Shown in pieces: positions 1 through 7,974 of a DNA stretch of 32,841 bases. A model generated the notes under the pieces. That model made no database searches. It was not told where the DNA came from and saw nothing but the letters and a program-made list of their open reading frames with translations. Both the position numbers and the translations under genes were made by a program. Position 1 is the stretch's first letter. Each line of letters begins with the position of its first letter. The stretch is from NCBI GenBank assembly GCA_021813685.1, contig JAKAJS010000225.1, positions 1 through 32,841 of the forward strand, written 5' to 3'. Source of the stretch: Deltaproteobacteria bacterium. Lineage in GTDB: Bacteria > Desulfobacterota > Syntrophobacteria > Syntrophobacterales > Syntrophobacteraceae.

Positions 1-132
1 GTGGAAAACATCTGCATGCTCAACTACCAGGAACACCTGCAGCTCATCGAACTCATTGCGGAAGGCCGCGCCAAAGAGGCGGCGGATTTCTTAAGAGACA
101 TACACTGTTCTATCAATTGGCAACAAGGGTGA
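1..132 (+). CDS. C-terminal fragment of probable GntR-family (FCD) regulator
   Basis: An open frame enters from the left edge and ends at TGA 130-132, giving 43 residues. The fragment contains EHLQLIELIAEGRAKEAADF, which resembles the last helices of the FCD ligand-binding domain of GntR regulators, where a histidine is followed by a helix and then an A/E-rich helix. The DNA-binding part lies outside the window. It sits 92 bases upstream of the ABC-importer operon on the same strand, so it may control that operon; this is inference. Too little is visible to be sure of the family. Confidence 0.5.
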   Translation: MENICMLNYQEHLQLIELIAEGRAKEAADFLRDIHCSINWQQG

Positions 133-224
133 GCCGCACGGTCTGTGGAGGGGAGAAGGCCATTTCATGAGCCGGCGGGCTGAGTATTAGAAAAGGTATG
201 GACCCACAACGGAAAGGATTCATC

Positions 225-1781
225 ATGATACGCCGATTCACCTTACTGAGCCTGGCGTTGCTCGTCCTGGCGGTTTTTGCGGCGCCGGCTTACGCCATGG
301 AACAAGACATGGTCTTTGCCAGCCCTTACGGGATCACCACCCTCGATCCCTCTGCTTCCTATTCCACAGAACTTCCTTATATGGCCAATATTTATGAGAC
401 TCTCATCCGTGTCAACCCGCCCGGCAGCAAAGAGCGGTTCAGCTACGTGCTGGCCACTGGTTTCACCACCTCTGACAATGGCTTGGAGTACACATTTCAT
501 TTGAGAAAAGGGGTCAAGTTTCATGACGGGACGCCGTTCACGGCCAATGCCGTGAAGCTGTCCATAGAACGAACGATCAAGCTTGACAAAGGGGCCGCCT
601 TCATCTGGGCCGATCTGAAGAGCATACAGGTAGTAGATGACTATACGGTCAAGTTTATCATGAAAAAACCCGTTCCCCTGCCGCAGATTGCCGCTTCGGC
701 CTATGCTTCCTACATTTTCAGCCCGGCGGCGGCCAGCAAGGATTCGGCCTGGTTCGATGCAGGCCATGAAGACGGTACCGGCCCCTACATGCTCACAAAT
801 TACAAAGCGGGCGAAAGCTGGATGCTGACGAAATTCAACGACTACTGGGGGGGCTGGAAGGGCAGGCATATCGAAAAGGTCCTGGTCAGGTACACCAAAG
901 AACCTCTGCTGGAATTGCAGATGCTGCAATCCGGACAGGCGGAGATGGCGGGATCGATTCCCGTGGACAGCTACGCGGCCGTGAAAAAGGGTAAGACTAC
1001 GACAGTTGTCTCCGGCCCCAGCTACAGGAATTTTATGGCTTTCTTCAACACCGCCCGCCCTCCCTTGAATAATGTCAAGATACGCAAGGCGCTGGCCTAT
1101 GCCATGCCCTACAAGGAAATCATCGATGTCGGGTTCAATGGGCAGGCAACTCAGGCACGGGGTCCCGTGCCCGCGGGGCAGTTCGGCTATTCCAAACAGG
1201 TCATGCAGTATCCTTACGATCCGGGAAAAGCCCGAAAGCTTCTTGCGGAAGCCGGCTATCCGCATGGCGGCTTGAAACTGACGCTGACGTATGCCGCTGA
1301 AAATGAAAATGAAGCACGCTTTGCCCCGTTGATCCAGAGCGCATTCAAAAAGTTGGGGATCGATCTGCAGATCAAGCCGCTGGTCTGGACCTCTCAGTGG
1401 GCTCTGGCCAAAAGCGATCCTCAAAAGGCGCAGGATATCTTCGTGCTTTTGTGGTGGCCCACGTACAGCGACCCCTATGAGACCCTCCACTCTCTGCTCC
1501 ATGACGAAGGGAACAAACCGGTCTGGAATCTGGCCTATTACAAGAACCCTGAATACGATCGATTGATCCTGCAGGCTTACGGGCTGACCAGCAGACACCC
1601 GCACAAGGCCCTGCAACTCTATGTACAGGCACAGAACCTGGTCCAGGCAGATGCGCCGGTAGCGTGGCTGGCCGACACGCTGACCAGATGGCCCGTCAGC
1701 CGTACCCTTAAAGGCGTGCGTATCAATCCGGCCTATCCCAATGTGCCCTTTTTCTACGACATGTATTTGCAGAAAGGTTGA
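225..1781 (+). CDS. ABC importer periplasmic substrate-binding protein, family 5 (peptide/nickel type)
   Basis: Solute-binding protein that would capture a small peptide, opine, amide or metal chelate in the periplasm and pass it to the permeases downstream. The 518-residue protein has a signal peptide (MIRR, then a hydrophobic stretch) with likely cleavage after AYA at residue 24. The mature part shows family-5 hallmarks: LDPSASYS near the N-terminus, the conserved LRKGVKFHDGTPFTA segment, GTGPYML, and a late DPY segment. The start at 225 is preferred over an in-frame ATG at 198 because GGAAAGGA (211-218) lies 6 bases upstream and the signal peptide starts cleanly there. It is the first gene of a six-gene plus-strand run. 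No heme- or nickel-specific motif is visible, so the substrate is unknown; peptide is the default for the family. Confidence 0.9.
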   Translation: MIRRFTLLSLALLVLAVFAAPAYAMEQDMVFASPYGITTLDPSASYSTELPYMANIYETLIRVNPPGSKERFSYVLATGFTTSDNGLEYTFHLRKGVKFHDGTPFTANAVKLSIERTIKLDKGAAFIWADLKSIQVVDDYTVKFIMKKPVPLPQIAASAYASYIFSPAAASKDSAWFDAGHEDGTGPYMLTNYKAGESWMLTKFNDYWGGWKGRHIEKVLVRYTKEPLLELQMLQSGQAEMAGSIPVDSYAAVKKGKTTTVVSGPSYRNFMAFFNTARPPLNNVKIRKALAYAMPYKEIIDVGFNGQATQARGPVPAGQFGYSKQVMQYPYDPGKARKLLAEAGYPHGGLKLTLTYAAENENEARFAPLIQSAFKKLGIDLQIKPLVWTSQWALAKSDPQKAQDIFVLLWWPTYSDPYETLHSLLHDEGNKPVWNLAYYKNPEYDRLILQAYGLTSRHPHKALQLYVQAQNLVQADAPVAWLADTLTRWPVSRTLKGVRINPAYPNVPFFYDMYLQKG

Positions 1782-1822
1782 TTCGATTTATCACCCGATC
1801 ACTAACCGCAGGTTTGGGCCCT

Positions 1823-1853
1823 CCGCGAAAGCTTTTGGTGAAACACTTCGCGG
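1823..1853 (+). other. Hairpin between binding-protein and permease genes
   Basis: CCGCGAA (1823-1829) and TTCGCGG (1847-1853) form a perfect 7-bp inverted repeat with a 17-base loop, in the 109-base gap after the binding-protein stop. No U-run follows. Such hairpins often stabilise the binding-protein part of the message or reduce read-through so that binding protein outnumbers permease; that role is inferred. Confidence 0.4.
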
Positions 1854-1890
1854 CCGGGTTCGGACCTGACGAACGGATTGCAAACAGGTC

Positions 1891-2907
1891 ATGCCCATAT
1901 TTATTTTCCTGGCTAAGCGATTATGCAGCTTGCTCCTGATGCTGGTGATGTTGAGTACTCTGGTTTTCTTCTTTTCGCGCGCCATCCCGGGGGACCCTGC
2001 CGCCATGTATGTCGGAGGCGAGGCCAAACCGCAGCAGATCGCGCAAGCCCGCCGGGAGCTTGGACTCGATAAGGCGCTTCCGATTCAATACCTGCGCTAC
2101 ATGCAAAAGCTTCTGCATGGTGATTTGGGCGTCTCCCTGCGGACCCACCGGCCCGTGTTTCGGGACTTGCTGCTGAAGCTTCCCATGTCCATGGAACTGG
2201 TGCTGTTGGCGATGATGCTGTCGATGGTTCTGGGGGTGGCTCTGGGCGGTCTTGCAGCTTTCAAAGCGGGTACCTGGATCGACCTGACTATCACCTGGAT
2301 TTCTTCGGCGGCAGTTAGCCTGCCAATCTTTTTTCTGGCACTGCTGCTGCAGCTGGTTTTTTTTAGCTGGTTGAAGTGGCTGCCCTTGCAGGGACGGATC
2401 AATGTATTTCTGGATTTCACGCATCCCATTCGCCACGTCACCGGGTTCAGCCTGGTGGATACCCTGATTACCGGTAATTATCCTGCTTTTTTCAGTGTTG
2501 CCCGGCACATAATACTGCCTGTACTGGCCTTGACCTTTTATCCCCTGGGCCAGATAGTGCGCCTGACCCGCTCGTCCTTACTGGAAGTGATGACACAGGA
2601 GTACATTCTCGCGGCCAGAGCATCGGGTATCAGTGAAGGGGTGCTTTTCTTCCGCTACGGATTGCGAAACGCCCTCTCCCCGGTGCTGACGGTGATAGGA
2701 CTGTCGGTGGCCCTGACGCTGCTGGCCACTTTCTATGTGGAGATCATCTTCAACTGGCCCGGTATCGGCTATTATGCCATTACCGCCATTTTGAGCCTGG
2801 ATTACCCCGTGCTGATGGGAGTTACCCTGATCATCGGAACGGTCTATGTCACAGCCAACACTGCCATGGATATTGTGCGAAGGTTGGTCGATCCACGGAT
2901 CAAATAG
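1891..2907 (+). CDS. ABC importer permease, DppB/NikB type
   Basis: Inner-membrane permease, 338 residues, the usual length for DppB-type proteins. The N-terminus has one membrane helix followed by the family motif FFFSRAIPGDPA, then a periplasmic segment with LGLDKALPIQYLRYM and GDLGVSL. Five further hydrophobic segments follow. The cytoplasmic EAA-type loop that contacts the ATPases is visible as EYILAARASGISEGVLFFRYGLRNAL, quoted here as two pieces: EYILAARASGISEG and VLFFRYGLRNAL. It lies 109 bases after the binding-protein gene and 6 bases before the second permease. The ribosome-binding site is weak, which fits lower expression than the binding protein. Confidence 0.92.
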   Translation: MPIFIFLAKRLCSLLLMLVMLSTLVFFFSRAIPGDPAAMYVGGEAKPQQIAQARRELGLDKALPIQYLRYMQKLLHGDLGVSLRTHRPVFRDLLLKLPMSMELVLLAMMLSMVLGVALGGLAAFKAGTWIDLTITWISSAAVSLPIFFLALLLQLVFFSWLKWLPLQGRINVFLDFTHPIRHVTGFSLVDTLITGNYPAFFSVARHIILPVLALTFYPLGQIVRLTRSSLLEVMTQEYILAARASGISEGVLFFRYGLRNALSPVLTVIGLSVALTLLATFYVEIIFNWPGIGYYAITAILSLDYPVLMGVTLIIGTVYVTANTAMDIVRRLVDPRIK

Positions 2908-2913
2908 ACAGGA

Positions 2914-3819
2914 ATGAGGCGGATGGAACAGATGGACTACCAACTACTGGCACAACGGGCTGCGGCGGATCATCGCAGGCATCGGTGGTATCTGCTGCGG
3001 CTGTTCGCGAAACGGAAGACGGCAGTGGCTTCCGTCGCCGTTTTGCTGCTGATGACTTTGGCCGCGGTGTTTGCTCCCCGGGTCGCGCCCTACCCCAATC
3101 AGGGCCGAGGCGCCATGAACCTGACACAACGGCTCGAAGCGCCATCGGCAGCGCACCTGCTTGGCACCGACGAATACGGCCGCGACCTGCTCAGCCGAAC
3201 AATCTATGGGGCGCGTATTTCCATCTTCGGCGGGCTATTGATTGTAATCTGCGCCGTTCTCATTGGTGTGCCGCTGGGGCTGTGGGCCGGATACCGGGAA
3301 GGCCTGCCCGCTGCTGCCATCACCCTGGTAGTCGAGCTGATGCTTTCATTTCCATCCGTACTGTTGGCGATGGGGATCTCCATTGTGATGGGGGCAAGCT
3401 TCGTAACGGCAATAATTGCCCTCATCATCCCCTGGTGGCCCTGGTATACCCGTCTGGTGCAGGGAGAGGTACAGTCAATCAAGCACAAACTGTTTGTCGA
3501 AGCCGCACAAATGCTGGGCTATGGTCGGGCGTACGTGATGTTTCGCCATCTGCTGCCCAACATCCTCACACCCGTGATCGTTATGATGCTGTTGGATTTT
3601 GGTCCTGCCATCATCGCCATCGGCCTGCTGAGCTTTCTGGGTCTGGGTACGCAGCCGCCCGCAGCCGACTGGGGCCTCATGGTGTGGAAAGGCGCGCCGA
3701 ACATTCTCGATCAATGGTGGATCGCCGTGGTTCCGGGCTGTGCCATGTTTATTCTGGTGATCGCCTTCAATCTGCTGGGCGATACGATAAAGGATCTTTT
3801 GGAGCCTGGACAGGGGTAG
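2914..3819 (+). CDS. ABC importer permease, DppC/NikC type
   Basis: Second inner-membrane permease (301 residues), partner of the gene before it. A cytoplasmic N-terminus (FAKRKTA) leads into the first helix and then APRVAPY and LLGTDEYGRDLLSR, a signature of DppC/OppC proteins. The coupling-loop motif is VEAAQMLGYGRAYVMFRHLLPN, seen here as VEAAQMLGYGRAYV followed by MFRHLLPN. The C-terminus carries LSFLGLGTQPPAADWG, also typical. The start is uncertain: ATG codons at 2914, 2923 and 2932 are all in frame, and the best-spaced purine run (GAGGCGG) would favour 2932. It overlaps nothing and is followed 6 bases later by the first ATPase gene. Confidence 0.92.
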   Translation: MRRMEQMDYQLLAQRAAADHRRHRWYLLRLFAKRKTAVASVAVLLLMTLAAVFAPRVAPYPNQGRGAMNLTQRLEAPSAAHLLGTDEYGRDLLSRTIYGARISIFGGLLIVICAVLIGVPLGLWAGYREGLPAAAITLVVELMLSFPSVLLAMGISIVMGASFVTAIIALIIPWWPWYTRLVQGEVQSIKHKLFVEAAQMLGYGRAYVMFRHLLPNILTPVIVMMLLDFGPAIIAIGLLSFLGLGTQPPAADWGLMVWKGAPNILDQWWIAVVPGCAMFILVIAFNLLGDTIKDLLEPGQG

Positions 3820-3825
3820 AGGTTT

Positions 3826-4905
3826 GTGACAGCCATGAACGAACAGATACCGCTCCTTCTCGATGTGCAAGATCTTTCGGTCAGCTTTCCCGGTTCCCGG
3901 GGACCGGTGCGAATCCTGGAGGGGGTGAGTTTTTCGCTCCGTGCCGGGGAAGTATTGGCCTTGGTGGGAGAAACAGGATGCGGCAAAAGCGTCACGGCCA
4001 AAACCATTCTCAATTTGATTCCCCGGCTTACCTGTGAGCGCGATGGGCTGGTGCAGTTTGAGGGGCGCAATCTGCTGAATCTTTCCAATAAGGAACTACT
4101 GGCCTATCGCGGCCGTCGTATTTCCATGGTGTTTCAAAATCCCCAGTCGAGCATCAACCCGGTGTTCACTCTGGGCGAGCAACTCAAAAGGCTCATCAGA
4201 AAACACCTCGTGGATGAAATCGACTCTCTTCGACATTCGGAGGAGATCAGCCTGCGGCAGGCCGTACACCGGCTCGCGCGGGAGAAACTGCTCGAGGTGG
4301 GATTAACAGATGTGGAACGGCTGTTCAAAAGCTATCCGCACCAAATCAGCGGCGGCATGGCGCAGCGCTACCGTATTGCAACCGCGCTTCTCGGCTCCCC
4401 GGAAATCCTCATTGCCGATGAGGCCACTTCGGCCCTGGACGTAACGGTTCAGGCCCATATTCTGAATCTGCTCAAAAATCTGTGCAGGCAAAAGGGGACC
4501 GCCATACTTTTCATCACACATGACCTGGGCATAGCGGCCCAGATATGTGACCGCGTGGCGGTCATGTATGCGGGCAGAATCCTCGAAACGGCCCCGACGG
4601 TGGAGCTGTTCGAAAACCCGCTGCACCCCTATACCCGGGGGCTTTTGAAAGCCGTGCCCCGGTTGGGGCAAAAGACTCGTTTGGAGCAGATCCCGGGAAT
4701 AATTCCCGATCTGGCAAATCCGCCCGGGGGCTGTCGCTTTCATCCAAGATGCGCGCACCGGTTGGTGCGCTGTGAACGTGAAAAACCCGCCCGCTGTTCG
4801 GTGGGAGTCGAACACCGGGTTGCCTGTCACCTTTATCCCGCGGAAGCCCGGGGGGAGCACAACCAGGCAGTAGAAGCGGCAGTGAGTCGAGGTGCTGATG
4901 GGTGA
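3826..4905 (+). CDS. ABC importer ATPase, DppD/NikD type
   Basis: Cytoplasmic ATPase that powers the importer, 359 residues from a GTG start. Walker A is GETGCGKS (residues 48-55), the Q-loop is FQNPQ (103-107), the signature is ISGGMAQR (174-181), Walker B is ILIADEA (194-200) and the H-loop is FITHD (229-233). The C-terminal extension contains PPGGCRFHPRCA and further cysteines, the oligopeptide/dipeptide transporter C-terminal domain; related cysteine clusters can bind an Fe-S cluster. An ATG at 3835 (residue 4) is an alternative start. GAGG just after the preceding stop is close to both. The 3' end overlaps the next ATPase gene by 8 bases. Confidence 0.93.
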   Translation: MTAMNEQIPLLLDVQDLSVSFPGSRGPVRILEGVSFSLRAGEVLALVGETGCGKSVTAKTILNLIPRLTCERDGLVQFEGRNLLNLSNKELLAYRGRRISMVFQNPQSSINPVFTLGEQLKRLIRKHLVDEIDSLRHSEEISLRQAVHRLAREKLLEVGLTDVERLFKSYPHQISGGMAQRYRIATALLGSPEILIADEATSALDVTVQAHILNLLKNLCRQKGTAILFITHDLGIAAQICDRVAVMYAGRILETAPTVELFENPLHPYTRGLLKAVPRLGQKTRLEQIPGIIPDLANPPGGCRFHPRCAHRLVRCEREKPARCSVGVEHRVACHLYPAEARGEHNQAVEAAVSRGADG

Positions 4906-5908
4906 GGTGCTGATCAAACTGGAAGAGGTCCGGACGCATTTTGCGATTCGCAAAACGCTTTCGGGCAAACCTTCGGCCTGGCTCAAAGCGGTCGATGGGG
5001 TAAGCCTGGACATCCTGCGGGGCGAATGCCTGGGGTTGGTGGGAGAATCGGGCTGCGGCAAGAGCACTTTGGGCAGAACTATCTTGTGTATGGCTCCGGT
5101 GGTCTCCGGAGCGGTGAAATTTAGAGAAACTTCCCTCCAGGGGCTCAACGCAGCCAGACTGCGGCCGTTTCGGCCAAAAATGCAGATGGTTTTCCAGGAC
5201 CCACGGGCTGCTCTTAATCCGAAGATGACCGTCCTGCAGATCCTCAAGGAGGCCATGGCCATAAGCCCCGGCGGCTGCAAAGGCAAGGAACTGCAGCGAG
5301 CAGCGCAATTGCTCGACTGGGTGGACCTGCGTGCGGAGCACCTTTTCCGCTATCCCCATGAATTCAGCGGCGGTCAGCAGCAGAGGATTTGCATCGCCAG
5401 AGCCCTTGCCACCGAACCCGAATTCATCGTCTTCGATGAGGCCACCAGCGCGCTCGACGTCTCGGTACAGGCTCAGATCATCAACCTCATGGCCGATTTG
5501 CAGCAGCGCTTCCAGCTGACATATCTGTTCATCAGCCACGATCTGAGCATCATGGAGCAGGTCTGCAACAGGGTGGCGGTCATGTATGCCGGGCAGATAG
5601 TGGAAGTGCAGGCGGCACATCTTCTTTTCGTAGCGCCGCGGCATCCCTACACCAGGGTCCTTCGGGACGCGCTGCCCGTTGCCGACCCCACCCGGAGGGC
5701 GGAATTGGCGACCCTTCGCGGGGAAGTGCCCAGTCTGGTAAAGCCGCCCGGAGGATGCCGCTTCCACCCCCGCTGCGAGTATGCTACGAAGATTTGCGTT
5801 GAAGTAGAGCCGGAGATGATCGTCCTGGATTCTGGAAACCGGGTGCGATGCCACCATTATCAAAGACTTTGGGACCGCGAAGCTCTCAAAACCCTCAGCT
5901 TGACTTAA
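4898..5908 (+). CDS. ABC importer ATPase, DppF/NikE type
   Basis: Second ATPase of the importer (336 residues). Walker A is GESGCGKS (49-56), Q-loop FQDPR (99-103), signature FSGGQQQR (156-163), Walker B FIVFDEA (176-182), H-loop FISHD. It ends with the same PPGGCRFHPRCE cysteine motif as its partner. The ATG at 4898 is chosen because GAGG (4888-4892) is 5 bases upstream; a GTG at 4892 is also in frame. The start lies inside the end of the previous gene, so the two ATPases are likely translationally coupled. Confidence 0.93.
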   Translation: MGEVLIKLEEVRTHFAIRKTLSGKPSAWLKAVDGVSLDILRGECLGLVGESGCGKSTLGRTILCMAPVVSGAVKFRETSLQGLNAARLRPFRPKMQMVFQDPRAALNPKMTVLQILKEAMAISPGGCKGKELQRAAQLLDWVDLRAEHLFRYPHEFSGGQQQRICIARALATEPEFIVFDEATSALDVSVQAQIINLMADLQQRFQLTYLFISHDLSIMEQVCNRVAVMYAGQIVEVQAAHLLFVAPRHPYTRVLRDALPVADPTRRAELATLRGEVPSLVKPPGGCRFHPRCEYATKICVEVEPEMIVLDSGNRVRCHHYQRLWDREALKTLSLT

Positions 5909-5933
5909 TCCTGCTGCAAGAATTGGAGATCCT

Positions 5934-6815
5934 ATGAATCGCACGTTGGGAATCGGCGTCTGTCAGATGCACACTGCCTTTGGGCAGGTCCGGCAAAACC
6001 TCGAGGCATTGGCCCAAAATGTAGCCCGGATACTCGCCTACAGCCCCTGGGTGAAGCTCATCTGCGCCCACGAACTGTGCCTCCAGGGACCAGCCTCAAT
6101 GGAAGCCAACGCCGAGCCGATTCCCGGGCGCATTACGGAATTTTGCGCCGACCTGGCCCGCAAACATCAGATTTACCTGGTACCCGGCTCTCTCTACGAA
6201 AAGGTGGGCGACGATTATTACAATACCGCCCCCGTTTTCGGCCCGACCGGGGAGATGTTGGCCAAGTACCGGAAGATGTATCCCTGGAGACCTTATGAAA
6301 AGACGCTTGCCGGCAAGGAAACGGTGGTCTTCGAAATCCCCGGCTTCGGGGTGGTGGGAATCTGCATCTGTTATGACATCTGGTTTCCGGAAGTTATTCG
6401 CGATCTGGTCTGCAAAGGCGCGGAACTGATTCTGGCGCCCACCTTCACAGAGACTCAGGATCGAAGACAGGAACTGATTCTGTGCCAGGCTGCGGCAATC
6501 GCCAATCAATGTTTCGTGGTGAGCATCAACGGGCTCGGAATAAACGCGAAGGGACAGAGCATAATAGTGGATCCGGAAGGAAACATACTGCAGCATGCCG
6601 GGCAGTTGCCGGAAAACCTCATGGCGATGCTCGATTTGAGTCGAGTCGACCAGGTACGCACATACGGCACTTGCGGCATCTCCAGACCCGTGGCCTGCTT
6701 CCTCCATGAAGCCCATCGCTTTTCCTGCCACCTGCCAAGCGAGAAAGAATCTTTGCCCGGCCGGCTGCAAAGCTGTCTGGGAGCTTTGACCGCCGGTACG
6801 GATTCGAAAGTGTGA
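5934..6815 (+). CDS. Carbon-nitrogen hydrolase (nitrilase/amidase superfamily)
   Basis: Cytoplasmic hydrolase of 293 residues that would cleave a C-N bond in an amide, carbamoyl compound or nitrile. The catalytic triad of the superfamily is intact by motif: Glu47 in AHELCL, Lys114 in KYRKMYPW, and Cys146 in GICICYDIWFPE. GGAG lies about 5 bases upstream of the ATG. It follows the ABC operon by 25 bases and precedes the terminator at 6862, so it is probably the last gene of the transport operon. A linked importer suggests that the imported compound or a product is its substrate (inference). The branch within the family, such as aliphatic amidase, omega-amidase or carbamoylase, cannot be decided here; acyltransferase-type members are less likely because there is no membrane domain. 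Confidence 0.88.
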   Translation: MNRTLGIGVCQMHTAFGQVRQNLEALAQNVARILAYSPWVKLICAHELCLQGPASMEANAEPIPGRITEFCADLARKHQIYLVPGSLYEKVGDDYYNTAPVFGPTGEMLAKYRKMYPWRPYEKTLAGKETVVFEIPGFGVVGICICYDIWFPEVIRDLVCKGAELILAPTFTETQDRRQELILCQAAAIANQCFVVSINGLGINAKGQSIIVDPEGNILQHAGQLPENLMAMLDLSRVDQVRTYGTCGISRPVACFLHEAHRFSCHLPSEKESLPGRLQSCLGALTAGTDSKV

Positions 6816-6861
6816 GTTGCCACGAGCTTGAAAACGCACAAGACCCTTCATTTTGAACAGA

Positions 6862-6900
6862 ACTTCCTTCCGAGAAAATACTCGGAAGGAAGTCTTATTT
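6862..6900 (+). terminator. Rho-independent terminator after the ABC/hydrolase operon
   Basis: A perfect 13-bp stem, ACTTCCTTCCGAG (6862-6874) with CTCGGAAGGAAGT (6881-6893), has a 6-base loop and is followed by CTTATTTTTC. It lies 46 bases after the hydrolase stop and also bounds the small minus-strand gene that ends at 6946. Confidence 0.9.
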
Positions 6901-6945
6901 TTCAATCGGGACCGGGCCGGTTGCAGAGGATCGAAGCGGCCTCCT

Positions 6946-7236
6946 CTACCCGGTCTGGGGGATTGCCTCCGCAACCGCAGGCGGCTGCGCCGCCGGATTC
7001 GGGTGAGAGATGAAAGTCAGCTTGCAGGCGGACCGCCAGTTGCAGGGAGACAGGGCCGACCAGTTCCAATTCCAGGGAAGCACATCGCACCAGGCCCAAC
7101 TGCAGGGAGATGAGTTGAATTCCAACGCGCAGCCCTCATAGTGGCAGGTTCCTCCGGTTTGAGCCTGTGCGCTCACAAAGGCGCCCCCGACTAGGAGCAA
7201 CGCTATCGCGATCGAAAGAATCAGGATTTTTTTCAT
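6946..7236 (-). CDS. Small secreted cysteine/tryptophan-rich protein with three CX4-5C units
   Basis: Unrecognised 96-residue protein. The start at 7236 is well supported: GGAGG lies 7 bases upstream and is followed by MKKILILSIAIALLLVGG, a classic signal peptide likely cut after AQA (residue 26). The mature part of about 70 residues has six cysteines in three similar units: CHYEGC then ALEFN, SPCSWAWC then DVLPWNW, and SPCNWRSAC then KLTF. Each is C-X4-C or C-X5-C followed by a short hydrophobic/aromatic stretch, which suggests three small disulfide hairpins. The tail is proline/alanine rich. It stands alone between a plus-strand terminator and a tRNA gene. An export, envelope or toxin-like role cannot be chosen from sequence. 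Confidence 0.75.
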   Translation of the reverse strand: MKKILILSIAIALLLVGGAFVSAQAQTGGTCHYEGCALEFNSSPCSWAWCDVLPWNWNWSALSPCNWRSACKLTFISHPNPAAQPPAVAEAIPQTG

Positions 7237-7663
7237 CGTGTTTCCTCCTCTCCGGAATTTTGAAAAAGCAGAAACATGACTCGACCTCAGGATTCCGTTG
7301 TGAAGCGGCTGCTTTCGTTCAAGTCCGGTTTCAGACCCTACCTCTCCAGCACCGCATACGCCAGCACTCAATCTGTCCCCCTTTCCGGTGTAGAATTCGA
7401 GGAGAAGGTTTCGGCTGAAATATATGACCTGCCATTTGTTATGATATGGGGAAACGACCCTATTCGGGGAGGATACTTGTCATTATTTTTATCTTGCCTG
7501 GTTGCATCAAAGTGGCCTGGATGGATGTTTTTACCACCAATGGGAAAAGATAGAATACTCGGCAGGGGGAATATTTGGCGGGGAGTTCCGATCAGCCATT
7601 CATAGGCGAAAGCTTTTGGAGCGGGAGCCTCTTCCGGGGAACCTCGGCGAAGAGTGTTCCCCA
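7237..7663. other. Intergenic stretch without a supported gene
   Basis: About 430 bases between the secreted-protein gene and the tRNA-Ala terminator. Open frames on both strands (for example 7276-7605 plus and 7368-7664 minus) lack ribosome-binding sites and recognisable composition. The only structure I see is a 7-bp inverted repeat, GGGGAAC (7636-7642) with GTTCCCC (7656-7662), directly beside the next hairpin. The promoter of the secreted-protein gene must lie here but I cannot pick it out. Confidence 0.5.
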
Positions 7664-7706
7664 AAGAACAAGGACCTAACGGCGACTCCGTTAAGTCCTT
7701 GTTTTT
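7664..7706 (-). terminator. Hairpin at the 3' side of tRNA-Ala
   Basis: ACAAGGACCTAACGG (7668-7682) pairs with CCGTTAAGTCCTTGT (7688-7702) with one mismatch that becomes a G-U pair in the minus-strand RNA. It lies 5-10 bases beyond the tRNA-Ala 3' end. In the minus direction the tail is UCUUUGGGG, which is weak; in the plus direction a run of five T follows, so it may work in both directions. Confidence 0.6.
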
Positions 7707-7710
7707 CGAG

Positions 7711-7783
<73 letters not shown>

Positions 7784-7787
7784 GGCG

Positions 7788-7828
7788 CACGATGCACGCC
7801 CGACGTAATCTCGCCGACGTGCATCGTG
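7788..7828. other. Perfect 11-bp inverted repeat in the tRNA-Ala leader
   Basis: CACGATGCACG (7788-7798) and CGTGCATCGTG (7818-7828) are exact inverted copies with a 19-base loop, 4 bases upstream of the mature tRNA 5' end. In RNA this would be a leader hairpin next to the RNase P site; in DNA it could be an operator. No U-run follows. Confidence 0.6.
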
Positions 7829-7834
7829 TTTGTC

Positions 7835-7863
7835 TGTGTACCCAATTTATCGGGAACTGTCAA
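7835..7863 (-). promoter_or_regulatory. Probable sigma-70 promoter of tRNA-Ala
   Basis: On the minus strand TTGACA (7863-7858) is followed after 17 bases by TACACA (7840-7835). The -35 element is a perfect consensus and the -10 is poor. Predicted initiation is near 7828, about 45 bases before the tRNA. Confidence 0.5.
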
Positions 7864-7934
7864 GGCCTATATCGAAATTCAGCACTCATTCGCCACCGGG
7901 AAGCAGGAACCGGCCCGGAAGCCTCGCATTTCCC

Positions 7935-7964
7935 TTGACACCGGAACACTGCCCTGAGTAATAT
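7935..7964 (+). promoter_or_regulatory. Sigma-70 promoter of tRNA-Leu
   Basis: TTGACA (7935-7940), an 18-base spacer and TAATAT (7959-7964) form a near-consensus promoter. It is placed so that transcription begins a few bases before the tRNA at 7975. Confidence 0.8.
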
Positions 7965-7974
7965 TGATGATTAC

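Noticed and set aside
243..1616. 457-codon open frame opposite the binding-protein gene
   Set aside because: It is antisense to a clear family-5 binding protein, has no ribosome-binding site and no recognisable domain; GC-rich codon use keeps the opposite frame open.
2985..4037. 350-codon plus-strand frame overlapping the second permease and first ATPase
   Set aside because: It overlaps two certain genes in another frame and its product has no hydrophobic pattern or family motif.
7276..7605. 109-codon plus-strand frame in the gap before tRNA-Ala
   Set aside because: No ribosome-binding site, no motif, and overlapping frames on the other strand are equally long.
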